NCBI GenBank assembly: GCA_905182995.1
Contig: CAJJDP010000013.1
Span: 532,074-596,073 of the forward strand
Direction of reading: 5' to 3'
DNA from: Paramecium octaurelia
Lineage: Eukaryota > Ciliophora > Oligohymenophorea > Peniculida > Parameciidae
Length of the DNA: 64,000 bases
Below are positions 10,526 to 22,162 of the stretch, one piece after another. Below the pieces are notes generated by a model. That model was not told the DNA's origin. It saw only the letters and a list, made by a program, of their open reading frames with translations, and did not search any database. Position numbers and translations under genes: made by a program. Position 1 is the first letter of the stretch. Every line of letters begins with the position of its first letter.

Positions 10526-13500
10526 ATGTAAAACTCTCAAAGTGATTTGGGTCAACCGGATCCATGGTCCTCATACCTGCCATACGACAATAGATACGAA
10601 CTTTAAGGATGTTGTTTCAAAACCAGACCTAATTGGAGAGACATGAAAGGTATCAAGGCATTAACAACAAGATAGAACTATCATTACAAACATTTAGGAT
10701 CACGAATTACCTGATAACACAATCAGAACCTGCAAATATACATTATGGACATTTCTTCCTTTGAACTTAATGGAATAATTTTCAAAAATGGCAAATATTT
10801 ATTTTTTAATTGTTGGATATCTGGAAACCATCGATTTGGTTTCAATTACTGATGGGTAACCTGTTATCTGGTTCCCTTTGTTTGTGGTAATTGCAATTTC
10901 AGCATTCAAAGACTTCCTAGAAGATCATAAGAGGTAGATTTCTGATCAAGATGAGAACAATCGGTATTAATTATTATAAATTAATTAAAGTATAGCCTTA
11001 GTGTTGACACCTTACGGGTTGGTTGAAAAGAAATGGCAACAGATCTTGGTAGGTGATATCATCAGAATTGAATAAGGAGAATATTTTCCTGCTGATGTCA
11101 TCGTCATCAAGACCAGTTAAAAAGGGACATGTTTCATAGAAACCAAGAATCTCGATGGGGAAACCAATCTCAAAATCAAGAAATAACATAAGGGTCTTTA
11201 ATTCACCAGAAATTTAAATGATCATCTGTTACAAAAAGAGCATATCTTAGTCCATTACGATAAACCGAATCCATATCTGTATAAATTCAATGGTACTATC
11301 ACGATGCCCCCGGATCACCACAGTGACGGAGATTAATCACGAGATTCCATAATTAATTATGATGCCTCACATAGAAAAGTCTATTAGTTGGACGAAGTCA
11401 ATTTCATCCTTAGAGGATGTTCATTGAGGAACACTCATTGGATTTATGGGTTAGTTGTCTATACAGGATTTGACACTAAGATAATGTTAAATTCCACAAA
11501 AGCCAGACCTAAGTCAAGCACATTAGAATCACAGATGAATTTCTTTATTATTCTAGTATTTTTTATGTAAATTAACATGAGATTAAAATAGATAATTAGT
11601 AATTTGTTTGTTCTCTGCTCAGTATTCAGTGTTTTGGTAATTAGATAATTTTATGGACATTCCCTATTTGGAATTGGATGAGAATGATCTTTAAACCAAC
11701 ATAGTTCTTAGAACAATGGAAAGATGGGGAACTTGGTTATTGATTTATACTAATTTTGTTCCAATATCTTTATTAGTGACTCTCGAAATGGTATGAAAAT
11801 AATTTGGTATCTAGTGTAGGTTAAATATTTACAAGGTATGATGATAGAAAAAGATAAATAGTGTAAGTCATAAAACAATATTACTGAAGTGCAAACTTCG
11901 AATCTTAATGAGGAGTTGGGTAACGTCAAATATATGTTCACTGATAAAACAGGAACTATTACAAAGAACTTGATGGAGTTCAAAAACATATCAATATATG
12001 GTAAATCCTACGGGAATGTTAGCAATAGAAGTTAAATATTAAACAGTGATGATCTAATTCACATGCCTTAAGTAACCAATGTGGATTTTAGAGACAGACA
12101 ACTCTTCAATGATTTAAATTAGAATGACGATCACTCTAGAAGAATAGTAGAATATTTTATGCATCTTACGTTATGTCACACCGTATTAGTGGAATATGAG
12201 TAAGCTTAAATTAAGTATAATGCTTCTTCTCCAGATGAATTAGCATTGTTGATGGGAGCTAAGTTTTGTGGATTTGAATATATTGGTTCCGATGATGGAA
12301 TGTAGATTGTAAAGTATAAAGACTAGTCAATAAAATATAAGTTATTATAGGTGTTGGAGTTTAGTTCTGCAAGAAAGAGGATGTCTGTTATTGTCTAAGA
12401 TTAAAGTGATCAAATTATGTTGTTATGTAAAGGAGCTGATTCAATGATAATTAATTTGCTTGATAAATCTAATAGACAAAATTAGGAACTATTGTCAATC
12501 ACAGAGTAACATTTAGAATAATATGCTGAAAAGGGATTAAGAACTTTATTGTTGGCCTAAAAGAATTTAACTTAATAATAATATGACGAATGGATCAGTA
12601 AATATTTGTAGGCGGGTTTGTAGACTGTGAATAGAGAAGAATAGTTGTTACACTTGCAGGATCAAATAGAAAATAATTTGGTTTTGATTGGAGGCACTGG
12701 AATCGAAGATAAATTATAGGATGATGTAGGTAATACTATGTAGAAGATATTGAATGCAGGCATTAAGATATGGGTATTAACAGGAGATAAATTAGAAACT
12801 GCTATCAACATAAGTTATGCTTGTAATTTATTGAATGATTCCCAATAAAAAATAGTAATTTAAGCAGATGACTAATTTGAAGCATAGTTCAAGATAAATT
12901 AAGGTTTAGAATTGTTAAAATCTCAATTCTAAATACACTCGATAGCTTTGATTATTTCTGGTGATTCATTAATCAATTTGGATGAAAAGTATCTCATCAA
13001 ACTCATTGAATTAGCCAAATAATGTCATACTGTTATAGCTTGTAGAGTATCACCCAAATAAAAGTAAGAATTAGTGCAATTAGTGAAGGATAACATATAT
13101 AATATTGTGACTATGGCTGTAGGAGATGGAGCCAATGATGTAAACATGATAACAGCAGCTAATATCGGAATAGGAATCAAAGGCGTTGAAGGTAATTAAG
13201 CAGCGAGAGCAGCAGATTATTCAATTGGGGAATTTAGAATATTACAATAACTACTACTCTATCATGGAAGAGAATGTTATAGAAGAAATCAAGTTCTGGT
13301 TGGATACAACTTTTACAAAAATCTCCTTATTGTATTACCACACTTTTGGTTCTCATTTTACAATGGATTTTCGCCTCTTAATTTATATGATCCGTGGCTT
13401 TATCAATTTTATAACATGTTCTACACTAGTGTGCCCATAATGGTGTATGCAATCTTGGATTAACAATATTCATCTAAATTTCTATTAAAAAGTAATATAT

Positions 13501-14215
13501 TTATCCATCCATAGATCCTTAATTATATCAAACAAATAATAAAGTAACATTGCTCACTTTCTTTTTCTGGTTTTGCTCTGGTGGAATGCAATCAGCTATA
13601 GTCATTTATGCAGTATTTCCATCGATGGAGTAAACAAGCATTGATAAAGAGGGAAGAATCCTCTTTCTTTCATCTGTAGGCATGGCTGTATTCTGTTATG
13701 CAATCATAATAGTGAATCTGAAGGTCTTTGTTTTCTCATATATGAATTCTATTGGATCAGTGCTCCTCATATTTGGATCTATCATTTTATATTTATTAAC
13801 CTATATGGTTCTATCATAATTTACAGATAAATTGGAAGTATCACATACCTTCATTCATTTGTTTTCAAATATTTAGTTTTACTTCATTTTAAGTGGAATT
13901 TTAGTTTTAACATTTGTTTCTGATTTAGCACTTTCAAGATGGTCAATATTTTCGGAGTAATAATTATTTGAAATCTAAAAAGTCAGGGATATACAAGAAC
14001 CTGCTTCATCATAAAAGTCAAGATTTGGTAGCACTCCTCCATCATCGTTGATACCTCCTGATAAATTCGAGAACCTATTTTAAGATGATGATTTCTATGA
14101 AGATACATCAGCACTGTTGCCAGTCAGACCAATTAAAAATAGAAAATATACTGGTTATGCCTTTGCTTAATAAGAAAAGAAACTCGATGAAGCCCTTAGG
14201 AATGCAGAAAATTGA
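10526..14215 (+). CDS. P4-type ATPase (phospholipid flippase)
   Basis: 1,187 aa, five introns (22, 27, 25, 29, 23 nt). P4-ATPases move phosphatidylserine/ethanolamine to the cytosolic leaflet. Motifs in order: N-terminal [16 protein letters not shown], actuator [17 protein letters not shown], phosphorylation site DKTGTITKN, nucleotide-binding [19 protein letters not shown] and hinge [10 protein letters not shown]. The C-terminal half has the usual block of membrane helices (about six after [15 protein letters not shown]) and a cytosolic tail rich in Ser/Asp. All catalytic residues are present and the length is normal. The start at 10526 gives [11 protein letters not shown]; an upstream ATG at 10495 runs into TGA. 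The next gene begins only 16 nt after the stop. Confidence 0.95.
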
Positions 14216-14231
14216 AATCATATAACAGAAA

Positions 14232-15312
14232 ATGAATTATTTTCAATTATATGTATGTATTTTATTCATCTCCTTACCTCCTGGACTGATAAACACAAAT
14301 CTATTCATAGAGATCTTCTTGCCTTAATAACATATTATAAGCGATTATTAACTTTATCCTATTGATCAAGATTGCTTTAGTAGGAATCTATGTAAATTCA
14401 TAGAGTCTGAATTTTGTATCATCCTTTATTTTTCCATTTGGAGTGGTTGATAGGATATTAACTAGGAATTCACCCCCAGATATAGTAAAATTAGGAAGGG
14501 TAATAGGATTAGAAAATTCGATTAGTGATATAATAGCAAATAAAGAATCACAATAAAAATAGAAATTTTATAGTTAATTATGTATTTTAGCAATAAAGCT
14601 TGTTAATTTAGTAATGCAGAAACCAATACTGATTAGAATATGTAATTTGATTCAATGCTACATGTTGAATAGATGTCTAAGATGAACAATACTAAAATTC
14701 GTTTGTATTGTCAATTAGCAGAATACGAAGAGAAATTGTATTAGTCATCTTAATAGAGTAGACCTAACTTTAATGAATTAATTTTTGATCCTTCTAGTTT
14801 GGGTAGATATAAGAATTTTGTTGGAGCATCCTCAAAGATTGCTAACTATATAAAACTGCTTGATCCTAAGATTAGAAAGGAATTTATTGTTGAATAAAAA
14901 CATGACGACTATTTGAAGTATATGATGTGACAACTATTTTAAAAGGCAATCTAGTGGCACAAAAAAGGAGTGCGAAAGAATTAAAGCGTTAATTCGTTAA
15001 CATAATGCAATATACACTCTTAATCTCAAAGGAGTAGCAGGAATCGAATATTCTCGGTAGATTACCTCAAAGAAAAGGAGTCCCTGCAAACTGACTTCTC
15101 TTTCTACCTCAAGGCAATCAGAATCTGTCCTTTATGAAAGTCCAAAGGAAGTGGATTAAAATAGAATTCATGCAACTTAGAGAGGAAGAAAAGTCAAAGT
15201 TAAACCTTTAAAATATAAATAATAATCGGAATTGATTTTCAATGATTCGCCAAGAAGTGTCCCATTGTAACCGGTTCGAAGATCTTAGTTACACTAACTT
15301 ATTGTTAATTGA
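14232..15312 (+). CDS. Hypothetical protein with one N-terminal membrane helix
   Basis: 322 aa with introns of 58, 26 and 28 nt. After a short N-terminus there is one clear hydrophobic helix (AIINFILLIKIALVGIYV) followed by SSFIFPFGVVDRILTRNSPP and then a soluble region rich in charged residues; the C-terminal 100 residues are basic (KKRSPCK, RGRKVKVKPLKYK). No family recognised. The first intron (14253-14310) is longer than normal and rests only on frame continuity, so the exact start is uncertain. The start codon lies 16 nt after the ATPase stop on the same strand. Confidence 0.6.
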
Positions 15313-15630
15313 ATGTTGTTTAAATATTATAAACTCATAAAGATTTGTATATAAATTAATAAAATATTAAAATACAATGTAAATTGAATTATCTTATTGT
15401 CTTCAAATAATGAAATCTCTATTGAGTATTTTATCCCAATTAAATTGATTTTATTAGCACAATTAGCAAATAAGAGTAGGTTTTCATAACCAGTTAATTA
15501 TTAAATGTTTGTTTATAGTAATTATTAAATGATAAATAATTAAAAACCGAATGATATTATTACTATATTTAGAAACCATAACTATAGGATTCCTACTAAT
15601 CTTAGAAGTACAATATTCAATTAATCAAAG

Positions 15631-16009
15631 ATGGCTGAAGTCATAAAACTAAGTTCTGATCAGATAAATGATAGACAAAAGCCTTATGTTCTACATAGAT
15701 ATAGTTAAATCTTAGTATAAAATGAGTGATATTGATAAATTTAATAAAGCCATTAATGTCTATGATAGAGAAATACTATTAATTAAAATTGATTCTCAAT
15801 CAAATGCTAGGATCTTAGTATAAGTGATTTGGTAAAATAATAAGAAAAGTAAAGAAATATTCTTGACAGCGGAAAAAGCAAGAGTTATGTTAATTGATAA
15901 ATAATTTAATCTTTATATATATATGATCAATAAAGATTTTCAGAACACCGTCTTAACTCTTTAAGAAGAAGAGGCGATGCAAGATTTTTTTAGATTCATA
16001 GTCTTATGA
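15631..16009 (+). CDS. Small hypothetical protein (doubtful)
   Basis: 116 aa if a 28-nt intron with an unusual GTTCTA donor is removed, joining MAEVIKLSSDQINDRQKPY to YKMSDIDKFNKAINVYDR. The second exon is protein-like but no family is recognised. Its 3' end overlaps the convergent gene 15940-16841 by 70 nt, which is rare here, so either the end is wrong or the ORF is not a gene. The 318 nt upstream (15313-15630) hold nothing I can identify. Confidence 0.35.
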
Positions 16010-16841
16010 TGACAAAAATAAGGTTAAAATTTGTGTTAGATTGTGGAGGCAGTTTAAGGAGCGGGAGGAGTTTAAGGCTAGGTTTCTTTTGTTTCTGAAA
16101 GGATCTTAAGTATGGAATCTTTCTTTAATTGTTCAAAAATTTTGGGGTTGTACTTGTTCAATTATAGCAGTACAAACTATTATTATTTTGAAGCGAATCC
16201 TAATTTCTATGTTACTCTTCGAATATGAAAGCTAGGCGTACTGGGGGAATCAGACATTAAGTCAGAGCCTTTTTTCTCCAATGGTCGTTAATAGTAAGTG
16301 CGATCTTTGGCAAAAGTCCTGTATACTTTGATGTCTTGCAAACTCCCGAAAATGGAATCGCGAGTTGACATAGTGTGTTGATGTTACGGATTGAATTAGC
16401 TAGGTTTTGTTGTATCTATTTTCTTGAAAGATTTCTAAAATTTGGTCTTCATTCTTCCCTTTATGGCTCTTCTACGCAAGTCTTTGACTCTATCTAGAAA
16501 TTGGTGTTACTCAATAGTTGTTTTTGGGTACTTCATATCTATGTTTTGCTTGCCATAATTTAAAAAAATACAATTTTTTCAGAGACGACTCCATCACACT
16601 CACTTTTCCTTCTTTATCTAAATGGAGTGTCCTGGATCTTAATTAATCTGAAACTATGTATCTCACTATTTGTCTTGTGTAAACTCTTTAGAACGAAGCT
16701 AGCTTCTGCTTTTCTGAAAAACATATCCTGCATTTCAATTTTCTAGAACTTAACCTTCTGGTTCTCTGAACCTTCATTAGCAAGCAATCTGGGATACTAT
16801 CTACTATTCTTATCTTGAGTTAAAGTCATAAAATTCCTCAT
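15940..16841 (-). CDS. Hypothetical basic protein
   Basis: 292 aa, one 23-nt intron. Strongly basic (many Lys/Arg) with Ser/Thr-Pro sites (SDSPSTPSFHIRR, QPQTPPAPQT) and a predicted helical middle (FLDRVKDLRRRAIKGRMKTK). No membrane helix or signal. No recognised family; composition suggests a cytoskeletal or nucleic-acid-associated regulatory protein, which is inference. CDS length minus intron is exactly 293 codons. Confidence 0.7.
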
Positions 16842-16927
16842 TAAATTAATTAAATGTCAACATCAACAAAGAATACATATAAATTGCTATAATAAATAAA
16901 TAAATTTCAAATTTTAAGTTTTATCTC

Positions 16928-18266
16928 ATGCATTAGTAACCTAGACTATCTCCAGCTTCATCCAGTCCGTTGCATCAAAATTAAATCGTAACCTGTAACA
17001 CAATTAATTAAGTTTAGAACAATTGAACAGATAATAATGTTACCAATAGACAACATCCAATTCCAAATTGCCATAAACCAAAAATAAAATCTGTACATGT
17101 CTCATTCATCTCATTAGTTTGGGATCCCCAGCAATAATTGAAAGAGAAAGATGCTCTAATTAAATAGCAATTAATCTCCAAAGGAGTGAAATCACAACCA
17201 CAAAATGATGGACAAAGCAAATCAAGCAGCATATAATTTTCATAAAACAATTAAAATACTTGCTCTACTGCCAACCTATTACAATGCACATCTTACTTTG
17301 AAGATGCACTAAAAAGTCAGAAGGAAGAATTCTTAAAATTAATTGAGCAATAAAATAAATAAATTGAAATTCTGCATTAATAATAATAAATTATATTGCA
17401 TCAAGAGAGAAAGAAAGAGCAAGATTATGAAACATAATTATGTTAAATTAAAAATTAATTAAAATAGTAAATTAATAGTAAATGTAATGAAATTTTCAAT
17501 AAAATTTAAAAATAGTAATAGTCTGATTTTAAGCATGTGGAAGCAGAAATTGCCAAACTTACTTAATAAATTAATTAATTCTAGAATCTAACTAAAGTTC
17601 AGCTCTCTTCCAGTGGAAAAGAGAATTAATAGTAAGAACTTTAGGATAAATTGGAATATAATAATAACTCTATTATAAACTCAGATTTATACATCAAAAA
17701 ATTTAGTTATGAATCCCTCAATCAAAAAACTAATGATCTTAAATTACCTGAACATATCAGTATTCTTTTGAACTCAAACAATTAATCAAATAGTGAAATT
17801 CAAGAAATAGAACTCCTTTAATCTGAACTCACCTTATTTAATGCATCAAACTAAATTAAAAAAGATCTTAATCCTGAAAATATGCCATCTCCATTAAAAA
17901 CAATAATCACAAAAAGGAAGGAGCACTAGGGCTTAGAAAAATAAGATTCTCCATTTAAAAGTCTCAACGAATAAGATATGCTAGATAGTCTGGATGACAT
18001 TGTTGTTCAAGATTGTGGACATCAACAATCAAACAAAAAGGAATTTAATCTTCTTAAATGTAAGACAAATTAAGTGATATATTTTAGCCTAGGGAATGTC
18101 TGTCATACAGGAAGATGAAGATGATGATGAAGAGTTAATATATCAAATTGATGAGAATGGATTCATACTCACTCAAGATGGACATCCATTGATTGATGAG
18201 AAAGGGAAAAGAATTCAACTCACAAAACAAGAAATGCAATTCTATAAGGTTCAAACACTTAATTGA
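16928..18266 (+). CDS. Coiled-coil protein with acidic C-terminus
   Basis: 424 aa, introns of 36 and 28 nt. Residues about 45-260 are heptad-like and very rich in Gln, Lys, Glu and Asn (KEEFLKLIEQQNKQIEILHQ), i.e. a long coiled coil. The C-terminal 60 residues are acidic (QEDEDDDEELIYQIDENG) and end in a GFILTQDGHPLIDEKGKRI segment. No family recognised; a structural or ciliary/basal-body role is possible. The first intron (36 nt) is inferred from frame only. Confidence 0.7.
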
Positions 18267-18340
18267 ATGTTGTTATTCATTTTCTCTTACTAATCTAATT
18301 ATTTAAACAAAATGGAATTTAAAGAATGATAATATATAAT

Positions 18341-19650
18341 TCATAACTTTTAGATATAAGAGTCGGCACAACATCCAATATGGCCAAATTCATTCTTTCC
18401 TAATATCCATCCCTCTACTTAGGAAATTGCCTCAATCTTTTCATCTGATAAAATAATTCACAATAACTTACTTTTATTTATCTATAAATATCTTGGATCT
18501 ATTGAAGCAAAATATTGCTTAGCTCTATAAGTAGTTTTTCTAAATGTCACTTCTTACTCTAATTCTGTGTAAAGATCAATCAAATGCTCATAACTAATCT
18601 TACCATCCAATGGCTATGGAAGCTCTATTGAAGGATCGAAGTATTAAATAGAGTACATTTGAATGATTTTCAATAATTCCTGTTGAGTCTGGGGTACTTC
18701 ATAGTTATACAGACAACCACTTTATTTGACTAGAGGAATATTACTATTAAATTACTTGGATCTTATTTTTTTTCACTGAAACTGCTTTCTGTATGATAAA
18801 TCACAGAGGGACTCTATTTTTTCGAATTGTCATTGCTCTTTATCTTAATGAAATCAGAAACTACAGAGTCTTTAGATTCGAAATCAGATCTTGTTTTATT
18901 GGGTGTTAAGGGACTATAATAATTGTATTGGCTGTGCATTAATCTAGTTTTTGGATATTTTTTGGCTTATTGTTCTAAGTCCTCTAATAATCTTTAATTT
19001 AAAGGGTTCTTATAAAATTCATTTTAACTAAAGAATGGAGATCCCCATCTGTAAAATCCTTGTAATTTGGGACTCTGACTTTTTAAATCTTTTTTGGGAC
19101 TCCTTTTAGGCGTTGAGAAGGGTCTGGAATTAGCTGAAGCCTATTTATAGAGGATTAAAAGTTAGATTAAATGGCTTGCAGAGATCCTATAGGTGTGATA
19201 CAATATGATTACTCAAGTAGAGGATTAAGAGTCTGCGAGTTTTTCATAACTTCATCAGTCAGAAGATGAATGATTTGATCGACAGTAATATCATCAAAAA
19301 TCAATTAAGATATGGTTATGATATCATTAAATTTTAGGGTTACATCATCTAATTGCTATTCCTTTTTTATTTTGGTGAAATCTCTCATTATTTGATTGCA
19401 CTTTTGATAGAGCACAGCATTGTTCCTACATTAATCAGTTTAGAATAAATATAAAAATATAGCCGATAATTTAGTATTATGTTATTCTAACGAATTGAGG
19501 TAAGAATTAAAAACCTCATAGGTTTTGCTTTTTGATTGATATTTTTAAAACTAAAATGATATTGTTATGCTTTACTGTGAATTCGATAAAGAAGCAAATC
19601 AGAGATTATTATTTAGATTTAATGAATTAAATGATTATGTCATGACACAT
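18341..19650 (-). CDS. Hypothetical protein, helical N-terminus and Ser-rich middle
   Basis: 401 aa, four introns (25, 26, 26, 27 nt). N-terminal half is helical (TYEVFNSYLNSLEQHNTKLS...), the centre is basic and phosphorylatable (STPKRSPKKDLKSQSPKLQG, YYSPLTPNKTRSD), and the C-terminal 120 residues look globular (EVPQTQQELLKIIQMYSIQY, GWILGKNEFGHIGCC). No family recognised. Exon 1 (25 codons up to 19650) is weak and overlaps plus-strand ORF 19567-19752; the rest is solid. Convergent with the gene ending at 18266. Confidence 0.68.
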
Positions 19651-19752
19651 CACCAAAACGTTGGAATATAAGCTAATCTATTTATTTGGACTGATGAAAC
19701 CGATATTTTCGATCTTGACAAGAATGTTCCTAATACTAACAGGATTGAATGA
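19567..19752 (+). CDS. Small ORF, 61 aa (doubtful)
   Basis: Single-exon frame starting MLYCEFDKEANQRLLFRF, acidic, with a normal amino-acid mix. It overlaps the first exon of the minus-strand gene by 84 nt, so only one of the two can be right in that stretch. No family recognised. Confidence 0.35.
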
Positions 19753-19812
19753 ATCAAATTATTCCATTTAACAAACAATTTATAAATAAATATCAATTAT
19801 TTTTCTACTTGA

Positions 19813-20034
19813 ATGACAAATTATTATCCGTTTCATCTCAAATGCAAAATCACTCTCTACTAATAGGTGTTTTGCCGTGAATCAAAAGAGTTTATTAACA
19901 TTGCATATCCAAAAAGTCTGTTTATGGCAAGTTTGCTTTGTAAATTAGATGATAATGGCACGGATTCTGGAATAAGGGTTATGCGTCGTTATGGAGAGTT
20001 TCCAAAATTGATAAACACAGATGTGGATAGATGA
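19813..20034 (+). CDS. Small hypothetical protein, 73 aa
   Basis: Single-exon frame with a balanced composition (FINIAYPKSLFMASLLCKLD, GIRVMRRYGEFPKLI) that does not look like chance AT-rich sequence. It is in the same frame as 19567-19752 with two TGA codons between, and no GT donor lies between them, so the pair could be a broken longer gene. The next gene starts 29 nt downstream. Confidence 0.45.
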
Positions 20035-20063
20035 ATTATTAATTAATTTTATTAAATATTATA

Positions 20064-21733
20064 ATGAGCACAGTGACTAATGAATCAAAGAAGAAGGAAA
20101 CTATTGATAAGGCACTTATATAGTAGTAAAGGGAACAATTAAAGCAGACAGTTTTGGAAAGATTTATCAAAGATTTCGGTAAGAACAACAAAAACAAAAT
20201 ATAAGTAACTTACATTTTAGAGAATAGATAATCACTCAAATAGTGAACGATTATTTTACAAAAACTAGGGTGACTGATGTAACTTTGAAATCTCTAAAAT
20301 AATAAGTTTAATAAGCAATTCAAAATGTAGGATCAACTACATAATCATAAGCTGAAAAATCAATATAGGAATCCCAAGGTATTGCTTTGTTATGAATACT
20401 ATAAGTCACTCATTAATAGCAAGCACAACCTGTTGCATAACAAAAGCCTCCTAGCAGCCAATCTAGAAAATCAAATTAATAACAATAATAGTTGTAATAA
20501 TATAACCAGGATGGGCATTCCGAAATATCATCTAAAGTACTCATTCATATGTATGATGTAATTAGGCTCCCAAATCTGTGTATATGATGGAGGGTGATGA
20601 AGATGATGAGTGGGCTACTTTGGTGAAGTTCGACACTGAATTATATAAGAAGGAGAAGGAACTGGAGAATGTTAGGAAACAAGAATTCAAAAAGAAGATA
20701 AAGAATGAATTGGATAGATAACTAAATGAGAAGCAACACAAAAAACATGAAGAGGTTTAGGATGAAGATGCTTATGTTAAATTACATCATTACTAATTGA
20801 ATGTTTATGATCAAAGAGAAAAAGAGAAATAGGATAATCTTAAAAGCAAAATATTCAATGAGAAACTATAGAGAGACAAATAAGTAAGAGACGAGCAACA
20901 AAGAAAGTATTAAACTAAATTTTACTATTATTTAGAAAATAAGAATAAAAGAAGGAGAAAGAACTTGATAGTCTACTAGTGAAGAAGATTAGAGAGGAAT
21001 TGGAGTTGGAATAGAGAGAATAACTCAATAGAAGAAATAAAGAGAGAGAGAGGTTCCTGAGAATGATGAAGGAAAATGAGGAGTATAGAAAAAAGGCTTT
21101 AGAGGATGCTAAATTAGAGAAAGAGGCTGAAACCTAGATGTAATAGCAATACATTAATTTGCAAAATCAATTGGAGGAACAAAGAGATTTGGAAAGGAAA
21201 TAGAGAGAGGAGAAGATGAAGAAAGTAATGGGGATGTTTGCAGAAGGTGTTGTGAGAGATTAAAAGGAATTGATTAAATAGGAGGATGAGAAAATGTTAA
21301 GGAATATTATAGCATAAAATGAAAGGGAGAAAATTGAAGAGGAAAAAAAGAAGGTTAAATAATTAGATTAAAGATAATAATTAAGATCATTCTTAAATTC
21401 TTAGATCGAGGAAAAAAAGAGAAGACAGGAAGAAGAAGAGGAGTTAAATAAAAGATAAGCTGAAATCTGGAAATAAGATTTGGATAATTATAATGATCAT
21501 GAGAAAAAGAAATTTGATGTATCAATATTTACAATAATAATTAGTATATTAAAGAAGTAAATTTAAGGCATGCTGATATATTGAAAAGTTAGATCGAGGA
21601 AAAGCAAGGTAAGATTAAAAAGAAAACAAATAAAATGAACACAGCTGAATTGCTTTAAAATAAGGACAAACTCAAAGTTATTGCATAAGAAGTCCCAGAC
21701 CTTGGTGAGAAAGTTAAGAAGATTGAGATTTGA
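20064..21733 (+). CDS. Long coiled-coil protein, TPH-domain-like (ciliary type)
   Basis: 511 aa, five introns (23, 27, 29, 29, 26 nt). N-terminal 60 residues resemble a small helical module, followed by a Gln-rich linker and then about 330 residues of unbroken, highly charged coiled coil. Repeated segments such as LNSQIEEKKRRQEEEEE and ILKSQIEEKQGKIKKKTNKM have the LxxQIxEK pattern of the trichohyalin-plectin homology domain found in ciliary and flagellar proteins. An axonemal or basal-body role fits a ciliate but is inference from composition. Confidence 0.72.
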
Positions 21734-22162
21734 TTTATCAAAAATAAATATATCATATTTATAATTTTTGTTTTCATACATTTGAGAAGAAGAATAGAAG
21801 AATATTAAATTATTTAGTCAAGATTTTATTTTTTGCTTATTTTATTAATATCAAAAAATTAATTTAAATTTACATTAAAGTGGGGTATTACATCGATATC
21901 TTCAATAATTTCAGTTTTCTATTCTCAAATGTAAGTATTAATCTTAAAGTAATATAATTTAAAATGTCTAAGAAAATCGGCAAACATGACTATATAAAAT
22001 AATTTTATCTTCTATACCGCTATTTCTATATATATAAATATAATGAGGAAAAGTTTTGAAGTCCTTTTTTTGGACTCGAGATTTAAATTTGTTAGTATTT
22101 AATGATGTTCATTTATACATAAAATTTATAAATTTTAGCATTAGATTAAGAAATCATTTAAA
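21734..22162. other. Intergenic region upstream of SNF2 gene
   Basis: 429 nt between two co-directional genes, AT-rich. It contains a 31-codon frame (21964-22059) without recognisable content. Probably the SNF2 gene's promoter and 5' UTR. Confidence 0.4.

Noticed and set aside
22060..22076. Short hairpin AGTCC-T7-GGACT, possible terminator
   Set aside because: Only a 5-bp stem; expected by chance, and bacterial-type terminators do not apply here.
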